This document shows, piece after piece, positions 44,719-54,353 of a stretch of 64,000 bases of DNA. The stretch is from Candidimonas humi (GTDB lineage: Bacteria > Pseudomonadota > Gammaproteobacteria > Burkholderiales > Burkholderiaceae_B): contig NZ_JAHTBN010000003.1 of NCBI RefSeq assembly GCF_019166065.1, positions 682,001 to 746,000 of the forward strand. Direction: 5' to 3'. The position numbers and the translations under genes are program-made. Position 1 is the first letter of the stretch; every line of letters begins with the position of its first letter. Below the pieces are notes generated by a model. It was given only the letters and a program-made list of their open reading frames with translations. It searched no databases and had not been told where the DNA came from.

Positions 44719-46434
44719 TCAGCGCCGATAGCTGGCCTGCACCATCTCGAAGCTGAACAGCCGGCAGTCCAGGGCGCCGTTGTGCAAGGGGTAGCGGCGC
44801 AGCGGCTTGAGCCGCAGGCGGCGCGGCAGGTCCAGGTCGCTGGAGATGACGTTGATCGACCAGCCGCTGTAGTGCCGCTTGAGATTTTCTGCCCAGGCGG
44901 GCCAGAGATCTTCGCCGTCGCCGGCCATGCGTTCGCCATAGGGCGGATTGGTGACCAGCCAGCCGGCTTCGGGCGGCGGCGCCACCTGGCGGGCGTCGCC
45001 GATCTCGAGATGCACCGATTCCGGCGTGAGCCAGGCGCGTTCCAGGTTGAGGCGGGCCGCATCGATGGCGCTGGCGTCTACGTCATAGCCGATCAGGGGC
45101 GTATCCAGGCGCGGGGCGATGCGGCTGCGGGCTTCTTCCTTGATGTCGCGCCAGCGCCGGGCGTCGTGGTTGCGCAGGCGCTCGAAGCCGAAGGGGCGCC
45201 AGATGCCCGGCGGCACGCCCAGGGCGATCCAGGCGGCCTCTATGAGTATCGTGCCACTGCCGCAGAACGGGTCCATCAGCGGACGCGCCGGATCCCAGCC
45301 GGACAGGGCCAGCAGGCCGGCCGCCAGGTTCTCGCGCAGCGGCGCCTCGCCCTTGTCCAGGCGCCAGCCGCGCTTGAACAGGGATTCGCCCGAGGTGTCC
45401 AGGTACAGGGTGCCGGTGTCCTCGGTAAGAAACAGATGCACGCGCGCGTCCGGCCTGACGGTATCGATATCGGGGCGCGCGCCTTCGCGCTCGCGCAGTC
45501 GGTCGCAGATGCCGTCCTTGGCCCGCAGGTTGCAGAACTGCAGGCTCTTCATGGGGCTGTGGATGGCCGAGGTGTCGACCCGCAGGGTCTGTTCGGCGCC
45601 GAACCAGTCTTCCCAGGGGGTATCCAGGGCGAGTTCGTAGATGTCGTCCTCGTGGTACACCGGCTGCTGCGAGACCTGCACCAGCACGCGGGTGGCCAGG
45701 CGCGAATAGAGATTGGCGCGCTGTACGCCTGCCCAGTCGGCCTCGAAGCTGCAGCCGGCGCGCGATGGCGCCACGGCGTCGAAACCCAGCGCCTGCAGTT
45801 CGGCGGCCAGGGCCTCTTCGAGCCCGTGCGGACAGGGCGCAAAGACCGGAAAGATACGCGCCGGCACGCCGCGCCGCGGCCGGCGGCTGATGCGCGGCGC
45901 TTGGCTTGCTTCGTATATTTCGGGCGCTTCGGCGCCGCGCCCTTCGAACGGCGCGGCGATGGATTCGCTGCGCCGGCGATCGGGGGCGGGCCTTTCGGCC
46001 AAGCCTGCGTCTCGTCCGCGGTGTTGCGGGGCGCCGCTAGCGCCCGCGTCGCGTGCCGGGGCGCGTCGGCCTGCATCTCTGTTGCGGCCTGTCGCTTGCG
46101 GGGTCTCGGGCGCTGCTGTCCGGCTTCGGCCAGGGTTCGGTTTGTCGGCCGGCTTGGGGGCGTCGCGGCGCGGCCGCGCCGCGGGCCTGGCATCGTGCCC
46201 TGTTGCGGTTTCGGCGGACGTCGCGCGCTTGCGGGCCGGCGCGGAGGCGCCACGCGGCGTATCGGCGCGGGCAGAGGGCCCGGCGCCGTTCTTGCCGCGC
46301 GAGATTTCCATTTGCGCAACCTGCCGGGCGCGAGCGCCTCTGCGCTTGCGCGGTTCGGAAGTATCGCTTGCCGCGGCCGATGTGGCCTTTTTTATCGTCA
46401 GGGTCTTGCGGGGCTTGGTCGGGGTGTCGGTCAT
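44719..46434 (-). CDS. rlmL: THUMP-domain 23S rRNA methyltransferase, RlmL-like, with long basic N-terminus
   Basis: Class I methyltransferase of the RlmL (YcbY) N-half type, which modifies guanine 2445 of 23S rRNA (N2). 571 residues: an Ala/Pro/Arg-rich, predicted disordered extension (1 to about 190), a ferredoxin-like/THUMP domain (about 195-310; FPVFAPCPHGLEEALAAELQ) and the UPF0020 catalytic domain with PLMDPFCGSGTILIEAAWIA and active-site motif TNPPYGER. The RlmK half found in E. coli is absent. The catalytic part matches usual betaproteobacterial RlmL-type proteins (about 380 residues), so the extension is the odd part. HemJ-like gene lies 12 bases upstream of its start. Confidence 0.88.
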   Translation of the reverse strand: MTDTPTKPRKTLTIKKATSAAASDTSEPRKRRGARARQVAQMEISRGKNGAGPSARADTPRGASAPARKRATSAETATGHDARPAARPRRDAPKPADKPNPGRSRTAAPETPQATGRNRDAGRRAPARDAGASGAPQHRGRDAGLAERPAPDRRRSESIAAPFEGRGAEAPEIYEASQAPRISRRPRRGVPARIFPVFAPCPHGLEEALAAELQALGFDAVAPSRAGCSFEADWAGVQRANLYSRLATRVLVQVSQQPVYHEDDIYELALDTPWEDWFGAEQTLRVDTSAIHSPMKSLQFCNLRAKDGICDRLREREGARPDIDTVRPDARVHLFLTEDTGTLYLDTSGESLFKRGWRLDKGEAPLRENLAAGLLALSGWDPARPLMDPFCGSGTILIEAAWIALGVPPGIWRPFGFERLRNHDARRWRDIKEEARSRIAPRLDTPLIGYDVDASAIDAARLNLERAWLTPESVHLEIGDARQVAPPPEAGWLVTNPPYGERMAGDGEDLWPAWAENLKRHYSGWSINVISSDLDLPRRLRLKPLRRYPLHNGALDCRLFSFEMVQASYRR

Positions 46435-46446
46435 GGTGGCCGGGAA

Positions 46447-46863
46447 TCAGAAGGGCTGGACTACGACCAGGATCAGGATGATCAGCAGCAGCAGTACGGG
46501 TATTTCGTTGAACCAGCGGTAGAACTTGTGCCCGCGGGTGTTGCGGCCCGCGGCGAAGGTGCGCAGCATGCGCCCGCAGGCCAGATGGTATATGACGAGC
46601 AGCAGCACGAACAGCAGCTTGGCATGCATCCAGCCGCTGGCGCGGCCTATGCCGTAGCCGATGAACAGCCACAGGCCGAAGGCCACCGCCAGCACGGCCA
46701 GCGGCGTCATGAAGCGGTACAGGCGGCGCGCCATGCCCAGCAGGCAGTCGGCCGTGGCGGCGTCGTGCGCCTGGGCCAGGTTGACGTAGATGCGCGGCAG
46801 GTAGAACAGGCCGGCGAACCACGATGTTACGAACAGGATATGAAAGGTCTTGACCCAGAGCAT
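46447..46863 (-). CDS. hemJ: HemJ/CopD-family membrane protein
   Basis: 138-residue, four-helix membrane protein. It opens LWVKTFHILFVTSWFAGLFY followed by LPRIYVNLA, the HemJ pattern with conserved His, Arg and Trp, and has SGWMHAKLLFVLLLVIYHLA in the third helix. HemJ is a haem-containing protoporphyrinogen IX oxidase; the family is also listed as CopD-like. It lies between proA and rlmL on the minus strand, with short gaps, and may be co-transcribed. Confidence 0.88.
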   Translation of the reverse strand: MLWVKTFHILFVTSWFAGLFYLPRIYVNLAQAHDAATADCLLGMARRLYRFMTPLAVLAVAFGLWLFIGYGIGRASGWMHAKLLFVLLLVIYHLACGRMLRTFAAGRNTRGHKFYRWFNEIPVLLLLIILILVVVQPF

Positions 46864-46878
46864 CCGGCGGTATCCGTG

Positions 46879-48183
46879 TCAGCCTTGGCCGCGCAACTGG
46901 CCGTCGCCGGTCAGTACCCACTTGAGCGTGGTCAGGCCTTCGAGGCCGACCGGGCCGCGGGCGTGCAGGCGGTTGGTGGAAATGCCGATTTCCGCGCCCA
47001 GGCCATATTCGTAGCCGTCGGCGAAGCAGGTGGGCAGGTTGATGTAGACCGAGCTGGAATCGACCTCGCGCTGGAAGCGCGTGGCCGCCGCCAGGTCTTC
47101 GGTGACGATGGAGTCGGTGTGGCCGGAGCCCCAGCGGGCTATGTGGTCCATGGCCTCGTCCAGGCTGTCGACGATGCGGATCGCCAGTATGGGTTCGAGG
47201 TATTCGGTGCCCCAGTCGGCTTCGGTGGCGGCCACGGCCTGCGGCACCAGGGCAAGCGTGCACGGACAGCCGCGCAGTTCCACCCCGGCTTCGGTCAGGG
47301 TTTGGGCGAGCCTGGGCAGCACGGCTTCGGCGATGTCGCGATGCACCAGCAGGGTTTCCATGGCGCCACAGATGCCGTAGCGGTAGGTCTTGGCGTTGAC
47401 GGCGATGTCATGGGCGCGCTGCGGGTCGGCGGCGGCGTCGATGTAGACGTGGCAATTGCCGTCCAGGTGCTTGATGAGAGGAACCTTGGCTTCGGCCGCG
47501 AGCCGCGCGATCAGGCCCTTGCCGCCGCGCGGCACGATGACGTCGATGTATTCGGTCATGGTGACGAGCTGGCCCACCGCGGCGCGGTCGGTGGTGCCGA
47601 CCACTTGCACGGCGTGGGCCGGCAGGCCGGCGTCTTCCAGGCCGCCGCGGATGATTTCGCCCAGCGCCATATTCGAATTGAAGGCTTCGCTGCCACCGCG
47701 CAGGATCGCCGCGTTGCCCGATTTCAGGCACAGGGCGGCGGCGTCGATGGTGACGTTGGGCCGCGATTCGTAGATGATGCCGATGACGCCCAGCGGCACG
47801 CGCATCTGCGCCACGCGCATGCCGTTGGGGCGTATGGTGGAGGCGGTGGTGCTGCCTATGGGATCGGGCATGTCGGCGATCTGCAGCAGGCCGGCGGTCA
47901 TGGTCTGCAGGGATTTTTCCGACAGCGCGAGGCGGTCGACCATGGCGGGCGCCAGGCCGTTGCGGCGCGCGGCATCCAGGTCGAGGGCATTGCGTTCGAG
48001 CAGTTGCGCCTTGCCGGCCTGCAGGCGTTGCGCCATGGCGCGCAGGGCCTGTGCCTTGGCCTTGCCGGTGGCGCGCAGCATGAGGCGCGAGGCGGCGCGC
48101 GCCTGGCGGCCCAGAGGGGTCATGTCGAGAGCCGCGGCGTTCGCGGCGGCTTCGCGCTCGATGGTGTTGCTAGTGGTCGTCAT
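46879..48183 (-). CDS. proA: Gamma-glutamyl phosphate reductase ProA
   Basis: Second step of proline synthesis: NADPH-dependent reduction of gamma-glutamyl phosphate to glutamate semialdehyde. 434 residues from the ATG at 48183; an upstream in-frame ATG at 48282 adds residues without family likeness. Features: [29 protein letters not shown], the catalytic cysteine region [15 protein letters not shown] and [13 protein letters not shown]. The holA gene lies 217 bases upstream, continuing the leuS-lptE-holA-proA series. Confidence 0.95.
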   Translation of the reverse strand: MTTTSNTIEREAAANAAALDMTPLGRQARAASRLMLRATGKAKAQALRAMAQRLQAGKAQLLERNALDLDAARRNGLAPAMVDRLALSEKSLQTMTAGLLQIADMPDPIGSTTASTIRPNGMRVAQMRVPLGVIGIIYESRPNVTIDAAALCLKSGNAAILRGGSEAFNSNMALGEIIRGGLEDAGLPAHAVQVVGTTDRAAVGQLVTMTEYIDVIVPRGGKGLIARLAAEAKVPLIKHLDGNCHVYIDAAADPQRAHDIAVNAKTYRYGICGAMETLLVHRDIAEAVLPRLAQTLTEAGVELRGCPCTLALVPQAVAATEADWGTEYLEPILAIRIVDSLDEAMDHIARWGSGHTDSIVTEDLAAATRFQREVDSSSVYINLPTCFADGYEYGLGAEIGISTNRLHARGPVGLEGLTTLKWVLTGDGQLRGQG

Positions 48184-48400
48184 GGATGCAGGGCCCGGGC
48201 TGCAGGGGCCCCGGGCGGGTAATGAATAGAGCCCGCGCGCGGCGGGGCATAAGAGAATTATCCCAGCTTTCGGAGCTTTCACAAAAACATGGCCGCGCCT
48301 TGCGCCGGATGGCGGTGCCGCGCCCGGGATGCAGGGCGGGCCGTGCGCATGCCGCGGGCCGGAAATCCGGCGGACGTCCCGAGTGCGGGTGTGCCTGTGG

Positions 48401-49486
48401 CTACGCGCCGGGCGGCGGGCCGCGGCGCGCGGGTGCGGGCCGCACGGCGGCCACGCGCAGCGCCAGGCGGCCCATTTCTTCCCAGGGGTCGTCGAGCCGG
48501 CCCGGCACCTTCAGGCCCTTGACGAGCCGGTCGACCTCATGGGCGTGCTGGACCGCCGCGGGCCAGGCGCCGGGCGAGACCCGCGCCAGGGCCTGGCGCG
48601 CCAGGCGTTCGTGATTGCCAAAGACGCGGTTCTTGCGCAGCTCGCCGCCCAGGTCGCGGCCTTGCGAACGGGCCTCGGCCAGGCGCGCCAGGATGCGGAT
48701 CTCGTCGCCCACGGCCCACAGCACCAGGGGCAGGGCGGTGCCCTCGGCGCGCAGGCCGGCCAGCATGGACAGCGTGCGCGCAGGCTGGCCGGCCAGCATC
48801 GCGTCGCGCAGGCCGAAGACGTCGTAGCGCGCCACATTGAGCACGGCCCGCTCGACCTCGGCGGCTTCGATGCGGCCCTCCGGATAGAGCAGGGCCAGCT
48901 TCTGGATTTCCTGGAAGGCGGCGAGCAGATTGCCTTCGACCTTGTCGGCCATCCATTCCAGCACTTCCGCGTCCACTTCCTGGTTCTGCCGCGCCAGGCG
49001 CTGGCGTATCCAGTCGGGCAACTGAGCGCGCTCGACGCTGGCGAGTTCCAGGGTGGTGGCATGTTGCCACAGCGCGCTGGCCCATTTGCCGGTACGGGTG
49101 GCCTTGTCCAGGCGCGGCAGGCTGACGAGCATTACGGTGTCGTCGCCCCATTGGCCTGTGCCGGCCATCTCGGCCAGCCGTTGCAGTGTTTCGCCGCCGG
49201 TCTTGCCCGGCTTGCCGCCGGGCAGCTTGAGTTCGACCACGCGCCGGTCGCCGAATAGCGAAACATTGCGCGTGGCAGCCAGCACGGCGCTCCAGTCGCT
49301 GTTGGCGTCCAGCACCATGCTGCTGCGCTCTGTATAGCCTTGCGCGTGGGCCGCGGCGCGCAGGCCGTCCATGGTCTCGGTAACCAGCAAGGGCTCGTCG
49401 CCCGAAATCACGTACAGCGGATCCAGGGGCATGCGCCCCTGGCGCAAGGCGCCGAGCAGGCTGTCCGGGTCGAGAGGCCGTCCCAT
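48401..49486 (-). CDS. holA: DNA polymerase III delta subunit HolA
   Basis: Clamp-loader delta subunit that opens the beta clamp. 361 residues; it begins [20 protein letters not shown] followed by [19 protein letters not shown], the family opening. The middle keeps the degenerate AAA-like fold without a Walker A motif, as expected for delta. The C-terminal domain includes [20 protein letters not shown]. Its start is 7 bases from the lptE stop, so they are co-translated. Confidence 0.93.
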   Translation of the reverse strand: MGRPLDPDSLLGALRQGRMPLDPLYVISGDEPLLVTETMDGLRAAAHAQGYTERSSMVLDANSDWSAVLAATRNVSLFGDRRVVELKLPGGKPGKTGGETLQRLAEMAGTGQWGDDTVMLVSLPRLDKATRTGKWASALWQHATTLELASVERAQLPDWIRQRLARQNQEVDAEVLEWMADKVEGNLLAAFQEIQKLALLYPEGRIEAAEVERAVLNVARYDVFGLRDAMLAGQPARTLSMLAGLRAEGTALPLVLWAVGDEIRILARLAEARSQGRDLGGELRKNRVFGNHERLARQALARVSPGAWPAAVQHAHEVDRLVKGLKVPGRLDDPWEEMGRLALRVAAVRPAPARRGPPPGA

Positions 49487-49493
49487 GCAGGCC

Positions 49494-50171
49494 CTAGAGC
49501 CCCATGCTGGGTTCGACGCGCGGCGTAACCCAGGGAACCGAGGGAGGAGGCAGCTCGGCGCCGCCGGCAGCCTTGGAGTTTTGCGAGGGCTGGCTCAATT
49601 GCGCCTTGCGGGCGGCCTCGATCACGTCGGGCGAACTCAGGCGCCGCACGATGCGGTCCACCAGGCTCTTCTGCATTTCCAGGAACAGCGTGGCGATTTC
49701 GCCCTGCTTGGCCTGGACCTGGTTCGGGTCGTAGGGCAGGTCCTGGCTGGATGTCAGGGTGGTGGGCGCCAGCAGCACATTGCCCTTGGCGTCCATCAGC
49801 TCGAACACGAAGGACAGGTTCAATTCGTATTCTTCGACCAGGCCCTGGGCATTGAGAGACAGCTCGCGCAGCGACTGGTTGTTGGAAATCTGGATCAGCC
49901 GCACTTGGGCGTCGCCCATGCGCGAGACGAAGCGCAGATTCGGAGAACTGGCCTGCAGGGCGCGGCGCAGCCGCGCGCCGAAGTCGGAATTTTCCGCGAT
50001 ATTGGTATACACCGTGGAGAAGGGCAGCGGCACCGGTCCGCGCAGCCTGAAGCCGCAGGCCGCCAGCAGCGCGCACAGCATGGCGCAGGCCAGCCCGCGC
50101 GCCCAGAGGCGTGCTGCCGGAAGGGATGCCGCCGCGCTGGCGGGCCGGAGCTTGCGCATGCCTGTGTTCAC
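49494..50171 (-). CDS. lptE: LPS-assembly lipoprotein LptE
   Basis: Outer-membrane lipoprotein that plugs LptD and helps insert LPS. Up to 225 residues with lipobox CALLAACGFRLRG (acylated cysteine near residue 39) followed by the LptE opening LRGPVPLPFSTVYTNIAENS and the strand NLRFVSRMGDAQVRLIQIS. Two starts are possible: GTG at 50171 or ATG at 50159, for which AGGGTG has good spacing. leuS ends 8 bases upstream. With lptF at the other end of the window it belongs to the LPS transport route. Confidence 0.92.
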   Translation of the reverse strand: MNTGMRKLRPASAAASLPAARLWARGLACAMLCALLAACGFRLRGPVPLPFSTVYTNIAENSDFGARLRRALQASSPNLRFVSRMGDAQVRLIQISNNQSLRELSLNAQGLVEEYELNLSFVFELMDAKGNVLLAPTTLTSSQDLPYDPNQVQAKQGEIATLFLEMQKSLVDRIVRRLSSPDVIEAARKAQLSQPSQNSKAAGGAELPPPSVPWVTPRVEPSMGL

Positions 50172-50178
50172 CCTGTGC

Positions 50179-52836
50179 TTACCCCACTACGTTGACCAGT
50201 TTGCCCGGCACCACGATGATGCGCTTGACGGGACGGCCTTCCAGGAAGCGCGCCACCGCGTCGTGCGCCGCGGCGAGCTGTTCGATATCGGCCTTGACCG
50301 CCGTGCTGGCGACGGTCAGCGAACCGCGCAGCTTGCCGTTGACCTGCAGCATCAGTTCGATTTCGTCGGCCACCAGCGCCGCTTCGTCGACCGCAGGCCA
50401 GGGGGCGTCCAGCAGGTCGCCCAGTGCCGCGTCGTAGCCCAGATCCTGCCACAGTTGCCAGGTGATGTGCGGCACCACCGGGTACAGCACGCGCAGCAGG
50501 ATGCTGACGCATTCGGCCAGGGCCGCCGCCGAGGCGGGGCTGTCGTCCAGGGCCGCGGACTCGATGGCGTTGAGCATCTTCATGCTGGTCGACACCACCG
50601 TGTTGTACTGCATGCGCTGGTAGTCGTAGTCGGCCTGCTTTAGCAGCGTATGGATGTCGCGCCGCAGGGTCTTGGCCGCGCCCGCCGCCTGCGAGGCCGC
50701 GGCGCCGCCGCCCAGCCCCGCCTGCACGGCCTCGCGGCGCGCCAGGCAGAACGCCCAGACCTTGCGCAGGTAGCGGTTGGCGCCGTCCACGCCCGAGTCG
50801 GACCATTCCAGGGTTTGTTCAGGCGGGCTGGCGAACATCACGAACAGGCGCGCGGTGTCGGCGCCCAGGCTGTCGATGAGCGATTGCGGGTCGACGCCGT
50901 TGTTCTTCGACTTGGACATGGTGCCTATGCCGCCATAGGTCACCGGCGAGCCGTCGGCACGCAGGCGCGCGCCGACGATGGCGCCCTTGGCGTCGACGAT
51001 GTTCTCGACCTGGTCGGGCCAGAAGTACTCGATGCCGCCCTGTGCGTTCTTGCGGGAATAGATATGGTTGAGCACCATGCCCTGGCACAGCAGGCGGGTG
51101 AAGGGTTCGTCGAATTTCACCAGCCCCAGGTCGCGCATCACGCGCGTCCAGAAGCGCGCATACAGCAGGTGCAGCACGGCGTGCTCGATGCCCCCGATGT
51201 ACTGGTCCATGGGCATCCAGTAGTCGTTGCGGGCGTCGACCATGGCCGTGTCGTTGCCCGGCGAGGTGTAGCGCATGAAATACCAGGACGAATCGACGAA
51301 GGTGTCCATGGTGTCGGTTTCGCGCCGCGCCGCCTTGCCGCAGTGCGGGCACGAGCAGGCCAGGAAGGACTCGCTGCGCGCCAGCGGATTGCCGCTGCCG
51401 TCCGGAATCAGGTCTTCCGGCAGGATCACGGGCAGGTCTTGTTCGGGCACGGGCACCGGCCCGCAGTCGGGACAGTGGATGATGGGTATCGGGGTGCCCC
51501 AATAGCGTTGGCGCGAAATGCCCCAGTCGCGCAGGCGCCACGTGGTCTGTTTCTCGCCCAGGCCCATCGCGGCCAGGTCCGCGGCCACGGCGTCGACCGC
51601 CTGGGCGGTGCTCAGGCCGTCGTACTTGCCGGAATTGACCGTACGGCCGCGCTGCTTGTCGGCATACCATTCCTGCCAGGCGGTGGCGTCGTAGGCCTGG
51701 CCTTCGACATCTATGACCTGGCGTATCGGCAGGCCGTACTTGAGCGCGAAGGCGAAATCGCGTTCGTCGTGGCCGGGCACGCCCATGACGGCGCCGTCGC
51801 CGTAGCTCATCAGCACGTAATTGCCAACCCAGACCTGCACCGCGGCACCGGTCAGCGGGTGCGTGACCGACAGCCCCGTGGGCATGCCTTCTTTTTCGCG
51901 GGTGGCCAGCTCGGCCTCGGTGGTCCCGCCTTGCTTGCAGGCTTCGATGAAGGCCGCCAGGGCGGGATTGTTCGCAGCGGCGTGCGTCGCCAGCGGATGC
52001 TCGGGCGCCACCGCGCAGAAGGTCACGCCCATGATGGTGTCGGCGCGCGTGGTGAACACGTGCATGCGGCCGTCCTGGATCAGGGCGCCCGTGGTGTCGC
52101 GGATGTCGTGCGTGAAGGCGAAGCGCACGCCTTCGCTCTTGCCGATCCAGTTTTCCTGCATGACGCGTACGCGCTCGGGCCAGCCGGGCAGGCCGTCATG
52201 CACTTGTTCGAGCAGTTCCTGGGCGTAGTCGGTGATGCGCAGGTAGTAGCCGGGGATCTCGCGTTTTTCGACCAGGGCGCCGGAACGCCAGCCGCGGCCG
52301 TCTATGACTTGTTCGTTGGCCAGCACGGTCTGGTCGACGGGGTCCCAGTTGACGGTCTGCGTCTTGCGGTAGGCGATGCCTTTTTCCAGCATCTTCAGGA
52401 ACAGCCACTGGTTCCATTTGTAGTACTTGGGGTCGCAGGCGCACATTTCGCGCGACCAGTCGATGGCCAGGCCCATGGCCTGCATCTGCTTTTTCATGTA
52501 CGCGATGTTGTCGTACGTCCACTTGGCGGGCGGCACGCCGGATTTCATCGCGGCGTTTTCGGCAGGCATGCCGAAGGCGTCCCAGCCCATGGGCATGAGC
52601 ACGTTGTAGCCGCGCATGCGCAATTGGCGCGCCATCATGTCGTTGATGGTGTAGTTGCGCACGTGCCCCATGTGCAGTTTGCCGCTGGGGTAGGGCAGCA
52701 TCGAGCAGGCGTAGAACTTGGGCTTGGGGGAGCCGTCGGCCGCGGTGGCGGTCTCGACCACGCGATAGGCGTCCCGCGCCTGCCAGTTCTGGTGGGCGGC
52801 GGCTTCGACGGCGGAAGGGTTGTAGCGTTCCTGCAT
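50179..52836 (-). CDS. leuS: Leucyl-tRNA synthetase
   Basis: Class Ia synthetase charging tRNA-Leu. 885 residues from the ATG at 52836 ([20 protein letters not shown]); an in-frame ATG 13 codons upstream is less likely. Motifs: HIGH-type [20 protein letters not shown] near residue 50, the CP1 editing domain (about 225-430) with [20 protein letters not shown], a zinc-type region with [18 protein letters not shown], and KMSKS-type [12 protein letters not shown] near residue 640. Heads the leuS-lptE-holA operon on the minus strand. Confidence 0.97.
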   Translation of the reverse strand: MQERYNPSAVEAAAHQNWQARDAYRVVETATAADGSPKPKFYACSMLPYPSGKLHMGHVRNYTINDMMARQLRMRGYNVLMPMGWDAFGMPAENAAMKSGVPPAKWTYDNIAYMKKQMQAMGLAIDWSREMCACDPKYYKWNQWLFLKMLEKGIAYRKTQTVNWDPVDQTVLANEQVIDGRGWRSGALVEKREIPGYYLRITDYAQELLEQVHDGLPGWPERVRVMQENWIGKSEGVRFAFTHDIRDTTGALIQDGRMHVFTTRADTIMGVTFCAVAPEHPLATHAAANNPALAAFIEACKQGGTTEAELATREKEGMPTGLSVTHPLTGAAVQVWVGNYVLMSYGDGAVMGVPGHDERDFAFALKYGLPIRQVIDVEGQAYDATAWQEWYADKQRGRTVNSGKYDGLSTAQAVDAVAADLAAMGLGEKQTTWRLRDWGISRQRYWGTPIPIIHCPDCGPVPVPEQDLPVILPEDLIPDGSGNPLARSESFLACSCPHCGKAARRETDTMDTFVDSSWYFMRYTSPGNDTAMVDARNDYWMPMDQYIGGIEHAVLHLLYARFWTRVMRDLGLVKFDEPFTRLLCQGMVLNHIYSRKNAQGGIEYFWPDQVENIVDAKGAIVGARLRADGSPVTYGGIGTMSKSKNNGVDPQSLIDSLGADTARLFVMFASPPEQTLEWSDSGVDGANRYLRKVWAFCLARREAVQAGLGGGAAASQAAGAAKTLRRDIHTLLKQADYDYQRMQYNTVVSTSMKMLNAIESAALDDSPASAAALAECVSILLRVLYPVVPHITWQLWQDLGYDAALGDLLDAPWPAVDEAALVADEIELMLQVNGKLRGSLTVASTAVKADIEQLAAAHDAVARFLEGRPVKRIIVVPGKLVNVVG

Positions 52837-52952
52837 GGAATTCGAATCTGTATGGGGGAAGGTGGCGCGCGGCATGCGCAGTGCGCGCCTTGCGGTTGCA
52901 AGCCCTGCATTATAGGGCGGCGCGCGGGGACGGGTCGAATGGTTGCGGGCTG

Positions 52953-53090
52953 GTGCTGGTCACTAACGCCGCGGCGTCGCTGCCGCTGCTCGATGCGGCC
53001 GTGGTGGAGCAAGTGACGCAGAGCATGCGCCAGTTGTCGCAGCGCATCGGCGAACTGGCGCCGCGTGTGGCGTGGTTCTTTAGCCGCTGA
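52953..53090 (+). CDS. Possible small ORF or gene remnant
   Basis: A 45-codon frame starting at GTG 52953 and reading [20 protein letters not shown] then [20 protein letters not shown], ending FFSR at a TGA. It has protein-like composition (an amphipathic helix) but no ATG and no clear ribosome-binding site. It may be the 3' end of a lost gene or chance. It ends 41 bases before the inverted repeat at 53132. Confidence 0.3.
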   Translation: MLVTNAAASLPLLDAAVVEQVTQSMRQLSQRIGELAPRVAWFFSR

Positions 53091-53131
53091 GTGGATTCTT
53101 GGGCTGCCGGGCTTGGTTCTTAACTCGCTGA

Positions 53132-53360
53132 GGCTGCCCTGCGGAGTTCCGATGCTCGCCCAACCTCGGGCTGTGCTTCGGACTCCTCCGGGGTCCTCAG
53201 CTCGCACTGCGGCATGCGACGGATTTAATCGGTTTTTAAACCAAGGCTGGTTTAGAAACAGGGTAACAACCGTACAGGATGCCAGGCTGCAAGCCGGGGA
53301 CCCCGTAGGAGTCCGAAGCGCAGGCGAGTCTGCCGAGCATCGGAACTCCGCAGGGCAGCC
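53132..53360. repeat. Large nested inverted-repeat element (about 230 bp)
   Basis: The outer arms 53132-53158 and 53334-53360 are exact reverse complements over 27 bp. Inner arms 53175-53196 and 53298-53319 match over 22 bp with one mismatch. The roughly 100-base centre includes GGTTTTTAAACC and GGTTTAGAAAC. No coding frame or target-site duplication is evident. It has the shape of a palindromic miniature element or very long stem-loop. I cannot name the family. Confidence 0.7.
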
Positions 53361-53419
53361 CCGGCGGCTAAAGAACCATGCATCGCCGCAATATATTGAT
53401 TCCTTTGGCCGCAGAAAAC

Positions 53420-53448
53420 AAAACCCCGCGGGCTTGCCGCGGGGTTTT
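53420..53448 (-). terminator. rpmBG intrinsic terminator
   Basis: AAAACCCCGCGG (53420-53431) and CCGCGGGGTTTT (53437-53448) form a perfect 12-bp stem with loop GCTTG, about 40 bases after the rpmG stop. On the minus strand the T-tract follows the stem. It can serve as a bidirectional terminator. Confidence 0.9.
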
Positions 53449-53490
53449 AGGGGAATGCGTCCGCGCCTTGCGGCGCGGTGGGAAACCGGC

Positions 53491-53658
53491 TTACTTCAGC
53501 TTGGTTTCCTTGTACTCGACGTGCTTGCGCGCCACCGGGTCGAACTTCTTGATCAGCATTTTTTCAGGCATGTTGCGCTTGTTCTTGCTGGTCGTGTAGA
53601 AGTGGCCGGTGCCGGCCGTGGATTCGAGTTTGATCTTTTCGCGGATGCCTTTTGCCAT
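53491..53658 (-). CDS. rpmG: 50S ribosomal protein L33
   Basis: 55-residue basic ribosomal protein: [20 protein letters not shown], then [20 protein letters not shown] and [15 protein letters not shown]. It is the cysteine-free (zinc-free) form, as is usual in proteobacteria. AGGAG precedes the ATG at 53658. It follows rpmB by 28 bases; the two form the standard rpmB-rpmG operon. Confidence 0.97.
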   Translation of the reverse strand: MAKGIREKIKLESTAGTGHFYTTSKNKRNMPEKMLIKKFDPVARKHVEYKETKLK

Positions 53659-53686
53659 GATCAGCTCCTGTAATGAGTTCGGCCGT

Positions 53687-53923
53687 TCAGGCCAGTTCGC
53701 CGCGGGCGCGCAGGTCGGCCAGGACAGAATCAATGCCGTTCTTGTCTATGGTGCGCAGAGCATTGGCGCTGACGCGCAGGCGTATCCAGCGGTTTTCGCT
53801 TTCGACCCAGAAACGGCGCGATTGTAGGTTGGGAAGAAAGCGACGCTTGGTCTTGTTGTTGGCGTGCGAGACGTTGTTGCCCGTCATCGGGCCTTTACCG
53901 GTAACTTGGCATACACGTGCCAT
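53687..53923 (-). CDS. rpmB: 50S ribosomal protein L28
   Basis: 78-residue ribosomal protein starting [20 protein letters not shown] and continuing [26 protein letters not shown] lies 7 bases before the ATG at 53923; an in-frame ATG further upstream is rejected on family length. First gene of rpmB-rpmG. The promoter lies in the region up to 54353. Confidence 0.97.
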   Translation of the reverse strand: MARVCQVTGKGPMTGNNVSHANNKTKRRFLPNLQSRRFWVESENRWIRLRVSANALRTIDKNGIDSVLADLRARGELA

Positions 53924-54353
53924 GATCATACCCCTTGATATTAATTGGCCTGATGCCATCGGCCTGAACCCGGGCCGCCGCGGCATTCTGCAGTCATTGC
54001 CGCCGCAAACCACTCGCCAGGCCCCGTCTGGCCACCTTCATCGACAGCCGTCGCGCAACTTAAACAAACTAAACTATGAATGAAGCTAGCGCTTAAAAGT
54101 TAGCGCTTACTTTATCTACAGCCTTGCGCGGACGGCAGAAAATAGGCTGGTGGCCCGTAAAGCCCACTAATATACTGTGAAATCGCTGTTTTGGCAACCA
54201 AAGCCTGACACTAAAGCTTGATACCGAAGCTTGCTGCCGGGGCGCGAAACCGGCCAACCCGGGGCATGGTGCTCAGCCTTTGGGAGCGGGCCCTGCATGG
54301 GCCTCCCAGAGCGCCGCGGCGCCGGCTGCAGGAGCGGCCGCCCCGTCCGCCGT
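53924..54353. other. Intergenic region upstream of rpmB
   Basis: 430 bases between rpmB (minus) and the Bcr-type transporter (minus). It holds a pair of AGCGCT palindromes within TAGCGCTTA direct repeats at 54087-54095 and 54101-54109 (14 bp apart), in a locally AT-richer stretch (54050-54200) that probably carries the rpmB promoter. No gene seen. Confidence 0.45.

Larger units (their letters stand above)
52837..53490. other. Intergenic region leuS / rpmG with inverted-repeat element
   Basis: 654 bases. Contents: the leuS promoter region; a possible small plus-strand frame (52953-53090); a large imperfect inverted repeat (53132-53360); and the rpmG terminator (53420-53448). Nothing else recognised. 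Confidence 0.6.

Noticed and set aside
53132-53360. Insertion sequence ends with terminal inverted repeats
   Set aside because: Only about 175 bases lie between the arms, with no transposase frame and no visible target duplication; kept as an unclassified element instead.
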